NCBI RefSeq assembly: GCF_000737335.2
Contig: NZ_JMCC02000010.1
Coordinates: 62,001 to 126,000 of the forward strand
Source: Enhygromyxa salina
Lineage (GTDB): Bacteria; Myxococcota_A; Polyangia; Nannocystales; Nannocystaceae
Direction of reading: 5' to 3'
DNA: 64,000 nt
Shown here: piece by piece, positions 1-9,512 of the stretch
Position numbering within the stretch: the stretch's first letter is position 1
Layout of the letters: every line of letters starts with the position of its first letter
Program-made: the position numbers and the translations under genes
The notes under the pieces: model-generated
Databases searched by the model: none
Told to the model about the DNA's origin: nothing
Seen by the model: only the letters and a program-made list of their open reading frames with translations

Positions 1-494
1 CGTCGTTTCTCTCGTTCAACCGGCGGCCCGAAGAGGTCCGCCACTTCACCCTGTTCGAGGGGCGGTCGAGCTCGAGCGGCGACAACCTGACCTTCTCCAG
101 CTTCTCGCACCTGCGGATCCGCAAGGACGCCAACGAGAGCGATCAGTCCGTCATTCAGTACTTCCTGGCCGACGATCCCGACGACAGCTCGCGCACGCAC
201 CTGTACCGGCGCGAGACCAAGCGCCTGACCGGTGACCTGCCCGAAGATCTGCGCCGCTACGCGCCGGCCTACATCATGTGTGAGGACGTCGAGAGCCTCG
301 AATTTCGCTACTGGGATCCCACCCGCGAAGAGTGGCTGGACGAGTGGCGAACCACCGCCGTGGACCAACAGCCCGACCGGCTGCCACCGCGGGTCGAGAT
401 CAAGCTTGGGATCATGAACGACGATCGCGAGATCGAATACTTCGTGACCCAGACAACCCTGCCGATGCAGGAGAAGATCGATCTGAGCAAGTGA
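1..494 (+). CDS. gspJ: Type II secretion pseudopilin GspJ, C-terminal part
   Basis: The gene enters from the left edge; the first whole codon is at base 3 and the stop TGA is at 492-494. The visible part has the beta-rich minor-pseudopilin pattern (FNRRPEEVRHFTLFEG, then VIQYFLADDP and HLYRRETKRL, then VESLEFRYWDP and VEIKLGI) typical of the C-terminal globular domain of GspJ. GspJ is a minor pseudopilin that joins GspK and GspI at the tip of the type II secretion pseudopilus. The N-terminal prepilin methylation segment lies outside the window. The stop overlaps the gspK start (TGATG), so the two are translationally coupled. Identity rests on the pattern and on the following gspK-L-M-N order. 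Confidence 0.82.
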   Translation, partial: SFLSFNRRPEEVRHFTLFEGRSSSSGDNLTFSSFSHLRIRKDANESDQSVIQYFLADDPDDSSRTHLYRRETKRLTGDLPEDLRRYAPAYIMCEDVESLEFRYWDPTREEWLDEWRTTAVDQQPDRLPPRVEIKLGIMNDDREIEYFVTQTTLPMQEKIDLSK

Positions 495-1834
495 TGGCCG
501 CCAGCGACACCAAGCCGCCGCGCCGGAGCAGGCGCGGAACCAAGGCCAAGGCCAAGGGCCAAGAGGGCATTGCGATCCTCATGGTGTTGATCGCGTTGGC
601 GATTCTGTTCCCGTTCACGGCGTCGTTCAACTACAAGGCCCGGGTCGACTGGCAGTCCGCGATCAACCACGGCGACGAAGTCCGGGCCCGCGCGGTGCAG
701 CGTGGGGCGATGCAGCTGTCGGTCCTGATGTTCGAGCTGCAGCGCATGGTGTTCAACCAAAAGCAGTTCCGCGACATGATGGGCGCGATGGACATCACCA
801 TGCTCGCGCCCTACCTGATGTCGATCTTCGGGACCACGGACGGGGCCGAGGGGCTCGGCGCGCTGGTCGGGCTCGACACCAGCTCGCTCAACGAATTGGC
901 GTTGGACGGCGGCGGTAGCTTCGAGGTCCGGCTGATGGCCGAGAGCGGCAAGATCAACGTCAATTGCCTGGCGATCGAGAAAGACGGCGAAAATTCACCG
1001 CGGGCGCGGGTCACCGAGACGCTCGAGGCGTTGATGCTGCCCAGGCTCTACGACCCGCTGTTCGACGAGGAGAAGAGCGACGGCGAGCGCTACAATCGCC
1101 AACACGTGCTGCAGGCGATCGTCGATTACATCGACGATGACACCAAGCGGTTTGACGCGTATCGCCTGCGCCAGAGCTCGCAGGATGAGCGCTACGGCTA
1201 CACGGAGCTGCACGATCCCTACGAGTCACGTGACTCGCGGCTGGACTCGGTGTTGGAGCTGCACCTGGTCGAGGCCGTCGATGACGACTGGATGGCCGCG
1301 TTCAGCAGCGATCTCACGGTCTACGGCGGCTGCAAGGTCAACCTCAACTTTGCGAGCGCCGAACAGATCGCGCAGGTGCTGCGCCACGCGGTCTCGGGCG
1401 CGGATCGCTGGAAGACCGAGGGCGACAATTTCTTGATGATGACGATGCCGCTGGCGAACTTCGTGGTCGAGTCGCGCGAGTTCAGCTTGTTCGGCAAGCT
1501 CGAAGACTTCAAAGACCTGGTCGCCAAGCCCGATCAATTCGTCAACCCAATGAGCCTGCTCGGCGGCAGCAGCGACGACGACGACTACGGTGCCAACCTG
1601 CCGACCGTGCCCGATGGCATGGAGGTCCGGGTCAAGGGCGGAAGCAACAAAGACGGCGCGAGCTGGGGTGGCCTCCAGGACGTCGCCAGCGTCGAACCCG
1701 AGCGGATCTATCGGCTCGAGATCATCACCACGGTCGGCAGCGTGCGCAAGCGCCTGACCGCCGTTTACGACATCCAGTACGCCCGCAGCCAGAGCGCTGG
1801 CAAGGGCGCTTGGCTGTATTACCGGGAAGACTGA
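494..1834 (+). CDS. gspK: Type II secretion minor pseudopilin GspK
   Basis: Encodes 446 residues from the ATG that overlaps the gspJ stop; longer in-frame starts would lie inside gspJ and are unlikely. A basic N-terminus (RRSRRGTKAKAKG) leads into a prepilin-type cleavage and hydrophobic segment (QEG / IAILMVLIALAIL) at about residues 24-42. The large extramembrane domain follows, including VNLNFASAEQIAQVL, the helix-hairpin-helix-like segment seen in GspK. GspK caps the pseudopilus with GspI and GspJ in the periplasm. Gene order J-K-L-M-N supports the call. Confidence 0.88.
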   Translation: MAASDTKPPRRSRRGTKAKAKGQEGIAILMVLIALAILFPFTASFNYKARVDWQSAINHGDEVRARAVQRGAMQLSVLMFELQRMVFNQKQFRDMMGAMDITMLAPYLMSIFGTTDGAEGLGALVGLDTSSLNELALDGGGSFEVRLMAESGKINVNCLAIEKDGENSPRARVTETLEALMLPRLYDPLFDEEKSDGERYNRQHVLQAIVDYIDDDTKRFDAYRLRQSSQDERYGYTELHDPYESRDSRLDSVLELHLVEAVDDDWMAAFSSDLTVYGGCKVNLNFASAEQIAQVLRHAVSGADRWKTEGDNFLMMTMPLANFVVESREFSLFGKLEDFKDLVAKPDQFVNPMSLLGGSSDDDDYGANLPTVPDGMEVRVKGGSNKDGASWGGLQDVASVEPERIYRLEIITTVGSVRKRLTAVYDIQYARSQSAGKGAWLYYRED

Positions 1835-1844
1835 GGCAAGGAAC

Positions 1845-3743
1845 ATGGCCCAGAAGTTCGTCGGAATCGATCTCGGAAACCGCAAGGTCAAGGTCGCGGT
1901 GGTCACCGCCGGCCTGCGCGGTGCCCAGGTCATGCATGTCTGGGAGCAAGAGGTGCGTGCGTCTTCGTCCCGCGGTGGTGGAGGCGCGGGGGCCCAGGTC
2001 GATCCGCTCGATGCGGCGATCGACACGGCGCTGCGCATGCTCGACGAGCGGGGGCTTCGACACCTGCCGACTGGCGTGGCGCTACCCGGTGGATCCGGCA
2101 GCTATCGCGTGTTGAGCTTCCCCTTTGATGACCCGCGCCAGATCGCCCAGGCGATCAGCTTTGAGCTCGACGGTCAATTTCCCGTACCGATCGAAGAGCT
2201 CGCCACGGATCATCTGCCGATCAAGCTTGGCGATGGCCGCGGGCGGGCGTTGGTCGTGGCGGCCAAGCGCGCGACGATCGAGCACGTCAGCGCGCGGCTG
2301 CAGCTCGCCGACATCGATCTCAAGTTGATCACCACGGGCGCGCTGGCGATCGCGCAAGCGCTGGCCAGCACGCCGGTGCCGGGGCTGCGCGCGGGGGCTG
2401 CACCGGGCCTGCAGCCGGCCAGCTTGATCGTCGACTTTGGCCACAAGAGCACCGAGCTGGTCGCGCTTGGCAACGACGGGCCGATCGCGGCACGCAGCAT
2501 GCGTCGCGGTGGGCGTCAGCTGCTGCGTGAGCTCAGCAAGGCGTGGGGCCTGGACATGGCCGCAGCCACGATCGCGCTCGAGCGTGACGGCAACACGGAG
2601 GATCCGCGGGTCCGCCAGGCGCTGCAGCCCTTGTTGCGGGAGATCGAGCACACCCGGCAATGGGTCAAGTCCGAGTTTGCCTGCGAGATCGTCGAGCTGC
2701 GTCTGTCGGGCGGGGTCGCGCGGCTGCGGGGGCTCGATCGCTGGCTCGCAACCGAGACCGGGCTCGAGGTCGGCGTGGTCGCGCCCAAAGAGAGCGGCGC
2801 GCTGCGTCAGGTTCAGGGCCGTGACTGGACCGGTTCACTGATCGCGCTTGGGACCGCGGTTGCGACGGGCCGGCGTCCGCTGATCCAGCTGCACGACGCG
2901 TTTGATACCGGCGGCGGCGAGGGGGCGTGGTTTCAGCAGCACTTCTCGACCGTCGCGGCGCTGGGCGTTGCGATCTTGGCCTTCGCTACTGTCGACAGCA
3001 TGGTCCGGGTCAAGGCAGCCGAGCGCGAACTCGACGCGTATACGGCCGAGCTCGAGCATGAGACACGCACGGTGTTTGGGGTCGCGCTCGACAACAGCGG
3101 CGCGGTGCGGACCAAGCTTGGCGAGGCCGAGGGCGGCGACGTGAACGGGCAGATCCCCGAGCGTGGCGCGCTCGAGGTGCTGGAGTTGGTGACCAAGGCG
3201 GCGACCCCCAAGGTTGCCGCAAGCGCGTCGGCGATCGATGGCGGCCAGCTGCCGCCGGGCTTCACGACGGGGGTTGGCAGCGACGGCTCAACCACGATCA
3301 TTGGTCCTGACGGCGGCGTCCTCCCGCTCGATCCCTCCGGCAACCCGGTGTTTCCAGCCGACGTCGTCTATCCCGGAGGTCCACCAGGAGGTCTGCTCGG
3401 CGGCCCGCCAGGCGGCGAGGGCGAGGGCGAGACCGAGGGGGCGGTCGAGGCTGGACCTTCGCCGGTCACCGACAGCAACGCGGGGATCCTCGCCGATGAC
3501 CAGCTGTTGTTGGCCAGCGTCGAGATCCGCAACCTCAAGATCGAGCTCAACCTGTCAGCCACGCGCGCGACCGCTCAAGATCGGCTTGGCGTGCGGCTGC
3601 GACAGTACGGGTGCATTCGCGGGATCACCAAGGGCATGATCAAAGATCGCAACGGTCGGCAGTCGTTCGAGATGTCCGTTGACCACAATTGCTTTACGGG
3701 CAGCGTCGCGCTGCAAGGAGCGACCGACGATGGCGAAGGTTGA
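1845..3743 (+). CDS. gspL: Type II secretion GspL / PilM-like inner-membrane platform protein
   Basis: The 632-residue product begins with an actin/PilM-like ATPase fold (VGIDLGNRKVKVAVV, then LIVDFGHKSTELVAL near residue 195 and LRLSGGVARLRGLDRWL near residue 285). One transmembrane helix follows at about residues 367-385 (VAALGVAILAFATVDSM), then a short coiled segment, a Gly/Pro-rich linker (residues ~470-545) and a periplasmic ferredoxin-like region. This is the GspL layout: it recruits the GspE ATPase and pairs with GspM. It is longer than typical GspL (about 400 residues), mainly because of the Gly/Pro/Glu-rich linker. It starts 10 bases after gspK and overlaps gspM by 14 bases. Confidence 0.85.
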   Translation: MAQKFVGIDLGNRKVKVAVVTAGLRGAQVMHVWEQEVRASSSRGGGGAGAQVDPLDAAIDTALRMLDERGLRHLPTGVALPGGSGSYRVLSFPFDDPRQIAQAISFELDGQFPVPIEELATDHLPIKLGDGRGRALVVAAKRATIEHVSARLQLADIDLKLITTGALAIAQALASTPVPGLRAGAAPGLQPASLIVDFGHKSTELVALGNDGPIAARSMRRGGRQLLRELSKAWGLDMAAATIALERDGNTEDPRVRQALQPLLREIEHTRQWVKSEFACEIVELRLSGGVARLRGLDRWLATETGLEVGVVAPKESGALRQVQGRDWTGSLIALGTAVATGRRPLIQLHDAFDTGGGEGAWFQQHFSTVAALGVAILAFATVDSMVRVKAAERELDAYTAELEHETRTVFGVALDNSGAVRTKLGEAEGGDVNGQIPERGALEVLELVTKAATPKVAASASAIDGGQLPPGFTTGVGSDGSTTIIGPDGGVLPLDPSGNPVFPADVVYPGGPPGGLLGGPPGGEGEGETEGAVEAGPSPVTDSNAGILADDQLLLASVEIRNLKIELNLSATRATAQDRLGVRLRQYGCIRGITKGMIKDRNGRQSFEMSVDHNCFTGSVALQGATDDGEG

Positions 3744-4320
3744 CACGAAGCACAAAGGGCCAGGGTTCTGGGAGCGGCTGCAGCCACGCGAGCGGGTGTT
3801 GGTCATGGCGCTCGTCGGCGTGTTCTTGCTGATGGCCATGGGCGTCATGATGTTCCTGCGCCACAAGCGGCTGTCGGAGATCGACGAGCAGATCGCCGAC
3901 AAGCGCGAGGGGCTGGATCTCGCCCGCACCTTTGGGCCCTCGTATCAAGAGAAGCTCGCGCTCAAGGCCGAGGCGCAGAAGAAGATCTCGTCGACGCCGC
4001 TGCTGTTTAGCACCCTGGTCGAAGAGGCCCAGACCGTCGCCGAGGTCACGGCCTCGAACCAGGCCGAGAAGCCGGCCGTCGAGGTCGCGCCGGGGCTGCA
4101 GATGCGCACCTACGAGTTTGACCTGCGCGGCATCACGCTCGCGCAGCTGACCAAGTTCTTGAGCACGGTCGAGAGTAAAGAAGGACACGTGGTCTTGACC
4201 CAAGGTCTGACGATCCGCTCGCCGAGCGGCAGCGAGGATCGCCTCAATGTCGACGTGGTGCTGGCAACGTGGGAGCGCGTGAGCCCCGAAGACGACCAAG
4301 AACAGGAACAAGAAGGCTGA
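3730..4320 (+). CDS. gspM: Type II secretion protein GspM
   Basis: Encodes 196 residues. The ATG at 3730 was chosen because AAGGAG lies 9 bases upstream (3715-3720) and the first residues (MAKVDTKHKGPGFWERLQPRERVLV) match the GspM cytoplasmic tail. One membrane helix (VLVMALVGVFLLMAMGVMMF) precedes a helical stretch and a C-terminal ferredoxin-like domain. GspM is the partner of GspL in the inner-membrane platform. The start lies inside the end of gspL, so translation is probably coupled. Confidence 0.84.
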   Translation: MAKVDTKHKGPGFWERLQPRERVLVMALVGVFLLMAMGVMMFLRHKRLSEIDEQIADKREGLDLARTFGPSYQEKLALKAEAQKKISSTPLLFSTLVEEAQTVAEVTASNQAEKPAVEVAPGLQMRTYEFDLRGITLAQLTKFLSTVESKEGHVVLTQGLTIRSPSGSEDRLNVDVVLATWERVSPEDDQEQEQEG

Positions 4321-4323
4321 GCG

Positions 4324-5931
4324 ATGAGCGACGATCTCAACCCCCGCGAGCCCAGCTACCCCCGCGAGCCCAGCTACCCCCGCGAGCCCAGTCAGACCCT
4401 GGGACTTGGTGCGGGGGGGGACCTGCCTCCACTCGACGATCTGCCCCCGGCGCCGGGCGGCGCTGGACCTGGCGTGAGCGCCGCTGGCATGAGCGGATCC
4501 GGTCTGCGCCCAAGCGCGAGCTTGGCCGGCGGGCTGACCCCAGGCGGCATGGGCTTCGACCTGCGCGCGATCGGCCGCAAGGTCGGACGGGTCGCGCTGT
4601 GGGGTGGCGCGCTGTTCTTGCTGTTCATCATCTCGGCGTGGATCAGCCTCCCCACTCGCTCGATCGCGTGGCGGATCTCGCATGAGGCGCGCAAGGCTGG
4701 GTTCGCCATCACCGTCGAGGACGTGTCGATCCGCCCGTGGGGCTCGGCCACGCTCGAGAACGTGGTGTGGAGCTTCAAGCCCTCGCGGCCTGACTCGACG
4801 CCGGTGCCGTTCGTGATCGAGGAGCTCGACGCCAGCTTCTCGGTGCTCAAATACTTGTTGTTTGACGAGATCGACGTCGAGTTTGAAGCGACGATGGACG
4901 AGGGCACGATGAGCGGTGCCTACTTTCAGGGCGAGGAGGAGTCTCACGTCGCCTTCAACATCGCCGACCTTCCGCTCTATGGGGTGCCGAAGCTGCAAGA
5001 CTCCGTCAACGCGCCGGTTCGCGGCGTGTTTGCGCTGAGCGTCGACATCACGGCGCCCAACAACGAATGGGCCAAGTCCAGCGGGCGGCTCGAGGTCCAC
5101 TGTTATTCGTGCACCGTGGGTGACGGCGAGACCAAGCTGTTCGTGCCCGGCTCCAAGAAGACCAGCATGTTGTCCAAGGGCGTGACGATCCCCGAGATCG
5201 ATCTTGGCACCTTGGACGGCGTGCTCGAGATCGTTGACGGCTTGGCGGTCGCCGAGGAATTCGGGACCGAGAGCAACGACATCGTGTTCAAGATCTCCGG
5301 TGAGATCGAGTTCAAGGATCCGATCGCCAATTCACGGTTGAATCTGCTGATCAAGGTGTTCATTGACCCGTCGCTGCGGCAGCGCAGCGATAACGTCGAT
5401 CTGCTGGTGCTGACCGCGAGCCCCAAGGTGTTGATGGATCCGCCCGATGAGGGGTGGATGGGGGTCGTGCTCGAGGGCAACTTCAAGCACCGCCGGTTCC
5501 GCGGGGTCAAGTCCAAGTCTCGCCAAGAGCAGCTGCGAGAGAAGCGGGAGGCCCGGACCAACCGCAGCAAGGAACGGGCGGAGCAGCGCGCGGCGCAGCG
5601 CAACGCGAAGCAGCAGGCGGCGCAGGAGGCCGCGGCGGCCGCGACGGGTGACGAGGAGATCGAGCTGCCACCCCCGGAAGAGCGCACGATCCCGCCCGAG
5701 ATGGGGGTGATGGTCGAGGGTGCCGAGGGCGACGACGAGGGCGGCGACGAGGGCGGCGACGAGGGCGGCGAAGAGGGCCATGGCGAGGACGAGGGGGGTG
5801 AAGAGCCCTCCGCCGAGGACGAGGGCGCCGTCGAAGAGGAGCACCCCGAGGAGCAGACGGAAGAGCACAGCGAAGAGCACTCGGAAGAGCACTCCGAGGA
5901 GCAGACCGACGAAGAGCAGCTTCCTCAGTAG
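4324..5931 (+). CDS. gspN: Type II secretion protein GspN (delta-proteobacterial type)
   Basis: Encodes 535 residues, starting 3 bases after the gspM stop. The N-terminus is a proline-rich cytoplasmic region with a repeated PREPSY unit. A membrane helix (ALWGGALFLLFIISAWISL, ~residues 93-112) is followed by the GspN core: KAGFAITVEDVSIRPWGSA, FEATMDEGTMSGAYFQ and a C-terminal beta-rich part. The last ~160 residues are very low complexity, first Lys/Arg/Gln/Ala-rich then strongly acidic with EEHSEEH repeats. In some secretion systems GspN contributes to the inner-membrane platform. The repeats at both ends are unusual and were probably acquired locally. Confidence 0.78.
   Translation: MSDDLNPREPSYPREPSYPREPSQTLGLGAGGDLPPLDDLPPAPGGAGPGVSAAGMSGSGLRPSASLAGGLTPGGMGFDLRAIGRKVGRVALWGGALFLLFIISAWISLPTRSIAWRISHEARKAGFAITVEDVSIRPWGSATLENVVWSFKPSRPDSTPVPFVIEELDASFSVLKYLLFDEIDVEFEATMDEGTMSGAYFQGEEESHVAFNIADLPLYGVPKLQDSVNAPVRGVFALSVDITAPNNEWAKSSGRLEVHCYSCTVGDGETKLFVPGSKKTSMLSKGVTIPEIDLGTLDGVLEIVDGLAVAEEFGTESNDIVFKISGEIEFKDPIANSRLNLLIKVFIDPSLRQRSDNVDLLVLTASPKVLMDPPDEGWMGVVLEGNFKHRRFRGVKSKSRQEQLREKREARTNRSKERAEQRAAQRNAKQQAAQEAAAAATGDEEIELPPPEERTIPPEMGVMVEGAEGDDEGGDEGGDEGGEEGHGEDEGGEEPSAEDEGAVEEEHPEEQTEEHSEEHSEEHSEEQTDEEQLPQ
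4342..4392 (+). repeat. 18-bp tandem coding repeat in gspN
   Basis: Two full and one partial copy of an 18-base unit encode the hexapeptide PREPSY near the GspN N-terminus. The copies are identical at the nucleotide level, which suggests recent slippage. Confidence 0.85.
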
Positions 5932-5955
5932 GCGGGCGTCGCCGGGGGCCAGCGC

Positions 5956-7770
5956 TTGACGGATCCTACCGACACCGCCAGTCAGCATCCGCTCGCGCGC
6001 CTGCTTCGCTACGCGCGTCCCCACCAGCGCGCGATCCGGGCGGCGACGCTCTACTCGTTCCTCAACAAGCTGTTCGACCTCGCGCCGCCGATCTTGATCG
6101 GGGCGGCGGTCGACATCGTGGTCTCACGTCAGGACTCGTTCATCGCCAAGCTGGGGTGGACGCAGGTTGACACGCAGCTGTGGATCCTCGCCGGGTTGAC
6201 CATGGCAGCTTGGGGCGCGGAGTCGGTGTTCGAGTATGCCTATGCGCTGAAGTGGCGGCGTCTGGCCCAGACCGTCCAACACGAGCTGCGTGTGGACGTG
6301 TATCGGCACATGCAGGAGCTCGAGCTGGGCTACTTCGAGGATCGCAGCACCGGCGGGTTGATGTCGGTTCTCAACGACGACATCAACCAACTCGAGCGGT
6401 TCTTGGACGACGGTGCCAACCAGCTGATCCAGCTGCTCACGACCGTCTCGCTGGTTGGTGGCCTGTTCTTCGTGGTCGTGCCGTCGGTCGCATGGATGAC
6501 GCTGTTGCCGATGCCCTTGGTCATCTGGGGGTCGGTGTCGATCCAGCGCCGGCTGGTGCCGCGCTACCGCGAGGTCCGCGAGCAGGTCGGGCTGCTCAAC
6601 GCGCAGCTGGTCAACAACCTTGGCGGCGTCGCCACGATCAAGAGCTTCACCGCCGAAGCCCACGAGGTCGAGCGGATCACCGCGCTGAGTCGGGCCTACG
6701 AGGCCGCAAACAGCCGCGCGATCAAGCTCAGCTCGGGCTTTGTGCCGGTGATCCGCATGATCATCGTGCTCGGCTTTGTCGCGATCTTGGTGTTTGGCGG
6801 GCAGATGGTGCTGGCGGGGCAGCTGAACGTGGGGGTCTATAGCGTGCTGGTGTTCATGACCCAGCGCCTGCTGTGGCCGCTGACCAAGCTGGGGCAGCTG
6901 CTCGATCAGTACCAGCGCGCGATGGCCTCGACCACGCGGGCGCTCGATGTGCTCGACACCCGGGCCAAGATTCGCTCGGGGGATGTGCGCTTGGCGATCG
7001 AGTCGGTCCGCGGCGAGCTCAGCTTCGAGAATGTCGATTTTCACTATGATCGACACAGTGAGGGTGACGGGGCCGAATCCACCGAGCACGTGCAGATCTT
7101 GCAGGGCTTGTCCGTTCGGATTCCGGCCGGCGACACCGTGGCCTTCGTTGGCGCGACGGGAGCCGGCAAGAGCACGCTGATCAAGCTGATCCTACGCTTT
7201 TATGACGTCGAGGCCGGCCGCGTATGCCTCGATGGGATCGATGTGCGCGAGCTGGAGTTGGCGAGCTTGCGTCGCGCGATCGGGCTCGTCAGCCAGGACG
7301 TGTTCTTGTTCCACGGCAGCGTGCGCGAGAACATCGCCTACGGTAGCTTTGACGCGTCGCTGGACGCGGTGATGACCGCCGCGAAGGCAGCCGAGGCCCA
7401 CGCGTTCATCATGGCGCTGCCGGACGGCTATGACACGATCGTTGGCGAGCGCGGTCAGAAGCTCTCGGGGGGCCAGCGCCAGCGGGTCTCGATCGCGCGC
7501 GCGTTGCTCTTGGATCCGCCGGTGTTGATCCTGGACGAGGCGACCTCGAGCGTCGACAACGAGACCGAGGCCGCGATCCAGCGCTCGCTCGAGCGGATCA
7601 CCAAGGGACGCACGACGATCGTGATCGCCCATCGTCTGTCGACGATCCGCCGCGCCGACCAGACCTTCGTGCTCGAGCGCGGGCGGGTTGTCGAGCAGGG
7701 GCAGCACGACGAGCTCGTGGCACAGGCGGGCATTTACGCGAGCCTGTGGCGAGTCCAGACCGGTTCGTAG
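5956..7770 (+). CDS. ABC transporter, fused permease and ATP-binding domain (MsbA-like exporter)
   Basis: A 604-residue half-transporter. The N-terminal ~330 residues contain six predicted membrane helices of the type I exporter fold. The ATPase domain follows with Walker [10 protein letters not shown] (near residue 399), Q-loop SQDVFLF, signature [16 protein letters not shown], Walker [13 protein letters not shown] and the switch histidine in VIAHRLST. It would work as a homodimer exporting a lipid or other hydrophobic substrate; the substrate cannot be read from the sequence. The chosen start is TTG at 5956 ([19 protein letters not shown]), 24 bases after gspN; no better ATG precedes the first helix. 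Confidence 0.9.
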   Translation: MTDPTDTASQHPLARLLRYARPHQRAIRAATLYSFLNKLFDLAPPILIGAAVDIVVSRQDSFIAKLGWTQVDTQLWILAGLTMAAWGAESVFEYAYALKWRRLAQTVQHELRVDVYRHMQELELGYFEDRSTGGLMSVLNDDINQLERFLDDGANQLIQLLTTVSLVGGLFFVVVPSVAWMTLLPMPLVIWGSVSIQRRLVPRYREVREQVGLLNAQLVNNLGGVATIKSFTAEAHEVERITALSRAYEAANSRAIKLSSGFVPVIRMIIVLGFVAILVFGGQMVLAGQLNVGVYSVLVFMTQRLLWPLTKLGQLLDQYQRAMASTTRALDVLDTRAKIRSGDVRLAIESVRGELSFENVDFHYDRHSEGDGAESTEHVQILQGLSVRIPAGDTVAFVGATGAGKSTLIKLILRFYDVEAGRVCLDGIDVRELELASLRRAIGLVSQDVFLFHGSVRENIAYGSFDASLDAVMTAAKAAEAHAFIMALPDGYDTIVGERGQKLSGGQRQRVSIARALLLDPPVLILDEATSSVDNETEAAIQRSLERITKGRTTIVIAHRLSTIRRADQTFVLERGRVVEQGQHDELVAQAGIYASLWRVQTGS

Positions 7771-7810
7771 AGCGGCGTAACTCCTGTCAGCGCGGCGCGT
7801 ATCGGGGCGC

Positions 7811-8092
7811 ATGCGCGCGATCTGGAACGGCGAGACCATCGCCCAGAGTGACGACACCGTGGTCGTCGAGGGCAACCACTACTTCCCGCGTCGCTCGATC
7901 GTGGCAGCACACTTTGCCGAGAGCGACACCCAAACGGTGTGTCCGTGGAAGGGGACCGCGCGCTACTTGACAGTAGAGGTCAACGGCCAGCGTAACGTTG
8001 ACGCGGCCTGGTACTACCCGGCGCCCAAGGAGGCGGCCAAGCAGATTGCGGATCGCGTGGCGTTCTGGCGCGGGGTCGAGGTGGTCGAGTAG
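7811..8092 (+). CDS. DUF427 family protein
   Basis: A 93-residue single-domain protein matching DUF427: MRAIWNGETIAQSDDTVVVEGNHYFP, then SDTQTVCPWKGTARY and the terminal DRVAFWRGVEVVE. The conserved CPWKG and Y(Y/F)P segments are present. The biochemical function of this family is not established. It lies between the ABC exporter and a convergent membrane-protein gene whose stop is only 2 bases away. Confidence 0.9.
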   Translation: MRAIWNGETIAQSDDTVVVEGNHYFPRRSIVAAHFAESDTQTVCPWKGTARYLTVEVNGQRNVDAAWYYPAPKEAAKQIADRVAFWRGVEVVE

Positions 8093-8094
8093 GG

Positions 8095-8637
8095 TCACCT
8101 GGCGTTGGCGCCGAGGCGCAGCTCACCGTTGGCGGTGTAGACCAGCTCGTTGCTCCCACCTTCGGCCCAGATGACGACGCGCCAGATCGGCGAGCCATCC
8201 TTGCCCAGCTCCACGGTCGCGCTGTTGGGGGTCCCGCCGGTGCGCTCGGCGGCGGCGGCCAGGATTTGCGGCAGCGCGGTAAAGTCGATGCTGTTGACCG
8301 CGAAGCTGCTGCCCGGAACGGGCGCCTCGCCTCCCCGGCGCAGGTGTGTGCCGTCGGGGTCGATCGTGTAGCGCTGACCCTCGACGTCGTAGACCTCGAT
8401 CCCGGCGTGAGTGATCTGGATCCGCCGAAGCTCGGCGCCGATCATCTCGACCCGCTCGGGCACGGTCTGCGGCTCACGCAGGTAGTCGTCGATGATCGGA
8501 AAGGTCCGCTGCTTCTCGGCGCCAAGGGTGGTGTAGAGCGTGAAGGCCACCGCGAAGATCGTGGCCAGGCCTGCGAGGGCGATCACGACGAACAAGCGCC
8601 GCGGGACGCGGCCGGTGCTGGGCTCGGGGGGGCTCAT
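8095..8637 (-). CDS. Single-pass membrane protein of unknown function
   Basis: A 180-residue product from ATG at 8637 (MSPPEPSTGRVPRRLFVV). A single membrane helix (LFVVIALAGLATIFAVAFTLYT, residues ~15-36) anchors an extracytoplasmic domain with VEVYDVEGQRYTIDPDG-like strands. A longer reading frame upstream is arginine/proline-rich and looks like non-coding shadow, so the internal ATG was preferred. I do not recognise a family. It is convergent with the DUF427 gene. Confidence 0.65.
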   Translation of the reverse strand: MSPPEPSTGRVPRRLFVVIALAGLATIFAVAFTLYTTLGAEKQRTFPIIDDYLREPQTVPERVEMIGAELRRIQITHAGIEVYDVEGQRYTIDPDGTHLRRGGEAPVPGSSFAVNSIDFTALPQILAAAAERTGGTPNSATVELGKDGSPIWRVVIWAEGGSNELVYTANGELRLGANAR

Positions 8638-9024
8638 GGCCGGAGTGTGCCACGCGTTGCGCCGGGCCCGACGAGACGGTCGAGTGAGGGGCGGTGCCAA
8701 GCGCGACCGCAGGCTGACCGAACAGGTGGAGGGGCGGACGAGCGTGGGTGGGCGCAAAAGACGCGCACATGTTGTTCGAGCTTCGGTCATTGGCCTCGAT
8801 CACGGGCGAGCTCCGGCCGCGACGTGAACGCGTTGACACAAACACGAGTGCGTCCGACATGGAGGCGAAGCGCCGCCCGAGGGATTGCCACTATTCGCTG
8901 TCCTCCAAGGCCGACGACAAATAACTTCACATTCGACCTTGACCGCCTGCATCTGCCGAGTACAATGCCCGAACTTCGCAAGGTATTGAGATGGCCCGCC
9001 CAGCACAGATCTGTCGATCGCAAG

Positions 9025-9237
9025 TCACTCCCACCGTCGCGCCCCGTAGCGTCGTTGGAAGTCGCTCGTGGTCTGGCAGTACTGAGGCGTGTTGCTGTCC
9101 AGGTTCCTGGCGATAAGATCGGCGCGTCCGCGCGGTCGCCCAAACCGGCAGTAGCACGCCCCCTGGTGGGCATTGGCGCTGAGCTGAGCGCAGTTGCGCA
9201 TGCAGGCTAGAAGCCACGCCCGAGTTGAGGCAGTCAT
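9025..9237 (-). CDS. Possible small Cys-rich ORF (weak)
   Basis: The stretch 8638-9286 has no convincing gene. The most protein-like frame is this 70-codon minus-strand ORF with spaced cysteines (CMRNC, then GACYC, then YCQTT). It ends before the tRNA array and has no clear ribosome binding site. It may be the remnant of a longer gene; nothing else in the interval is supported. Confidence 0.2.
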   Translation of the reverse strand: MTASTRAWLLACMRNCAQLSANAHQGACYCRFGRPRGRADLIARNLDSNTPQYCQTTSDFQRRYGARRWE

Positions 9238-9286
9238 CGCCGCGCGTCGGCGAGGGCCTTGGCCGAGCTCAAACGAATAGTCTCAC

Positions 9287-9376
9287 GGAGAGGCAAGCCG
9301 AAAGCTGGCGACGGCACCCGATTCGAAGTCGGACGAGATCGCATGGTCCTTGGGAGTTCGACCCTCCCTCTCTCCG
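9287..9376 (+). tRNA. tRNA-Ser (anticodon CGA)
   Basis: A 90-nt class II tRNA. The acceptor GGAGAGG pairs with TCTCTCC (one G-T pair) and the discriminator is G. The anticodon stem CCCGA/TCGGA holds the loop TTCGAAG, giving anticodon CGA. The extra arm GATC-GCAT-GGTC pairs, and the T arm is GGGAG-TTCGACC-CTCCC. Position 8 is C rather than the usual T, and 27-43 is a C-A mismatch. No CCA is encoded. First of four tandem serine tRNAs. Confidence 0.8.
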
Positions 9377-9391
9377 CTTGAATGTGCCTTT

Positions 9392-9481
9392 GGAGAGGCA
9401 AGCCGAAAGTTGGCGACGGCACCCGGCCGCTACCCGGACGAGATCGCATGGTCCTTGGGAGTTCGACCCTCCCCCTCTCCG
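9392..9481 (+). tRNA. tRNA-Ser (anticodon GCT)
   Basis: Second copy of the array, 15 bases downstream of the first. The body is nearly identical. The anticodon stem CCGG/CCGG encloses the loop CCGCTAC, so the anticodon is GCT (AGC/AGU codons). The base before the anticodon, normally an invariant T33, is C here, which may impair function. The acceptor GGAGAGG/CCTCTCC pairs perfectly and the discriminator is G. No CCA is encoded. Confidence 0.75.
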
Positions 9482-9512
9482 CTTCATATTGACCCAACCC
9501 AAGAAAGTGCCT

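Noticed and set aside
3694..5100. 468-codon minus-strand frame across gspM/gspN
   Set aside because: Antisense to two confidently assigned T2SS genes and His/Arg-rich.
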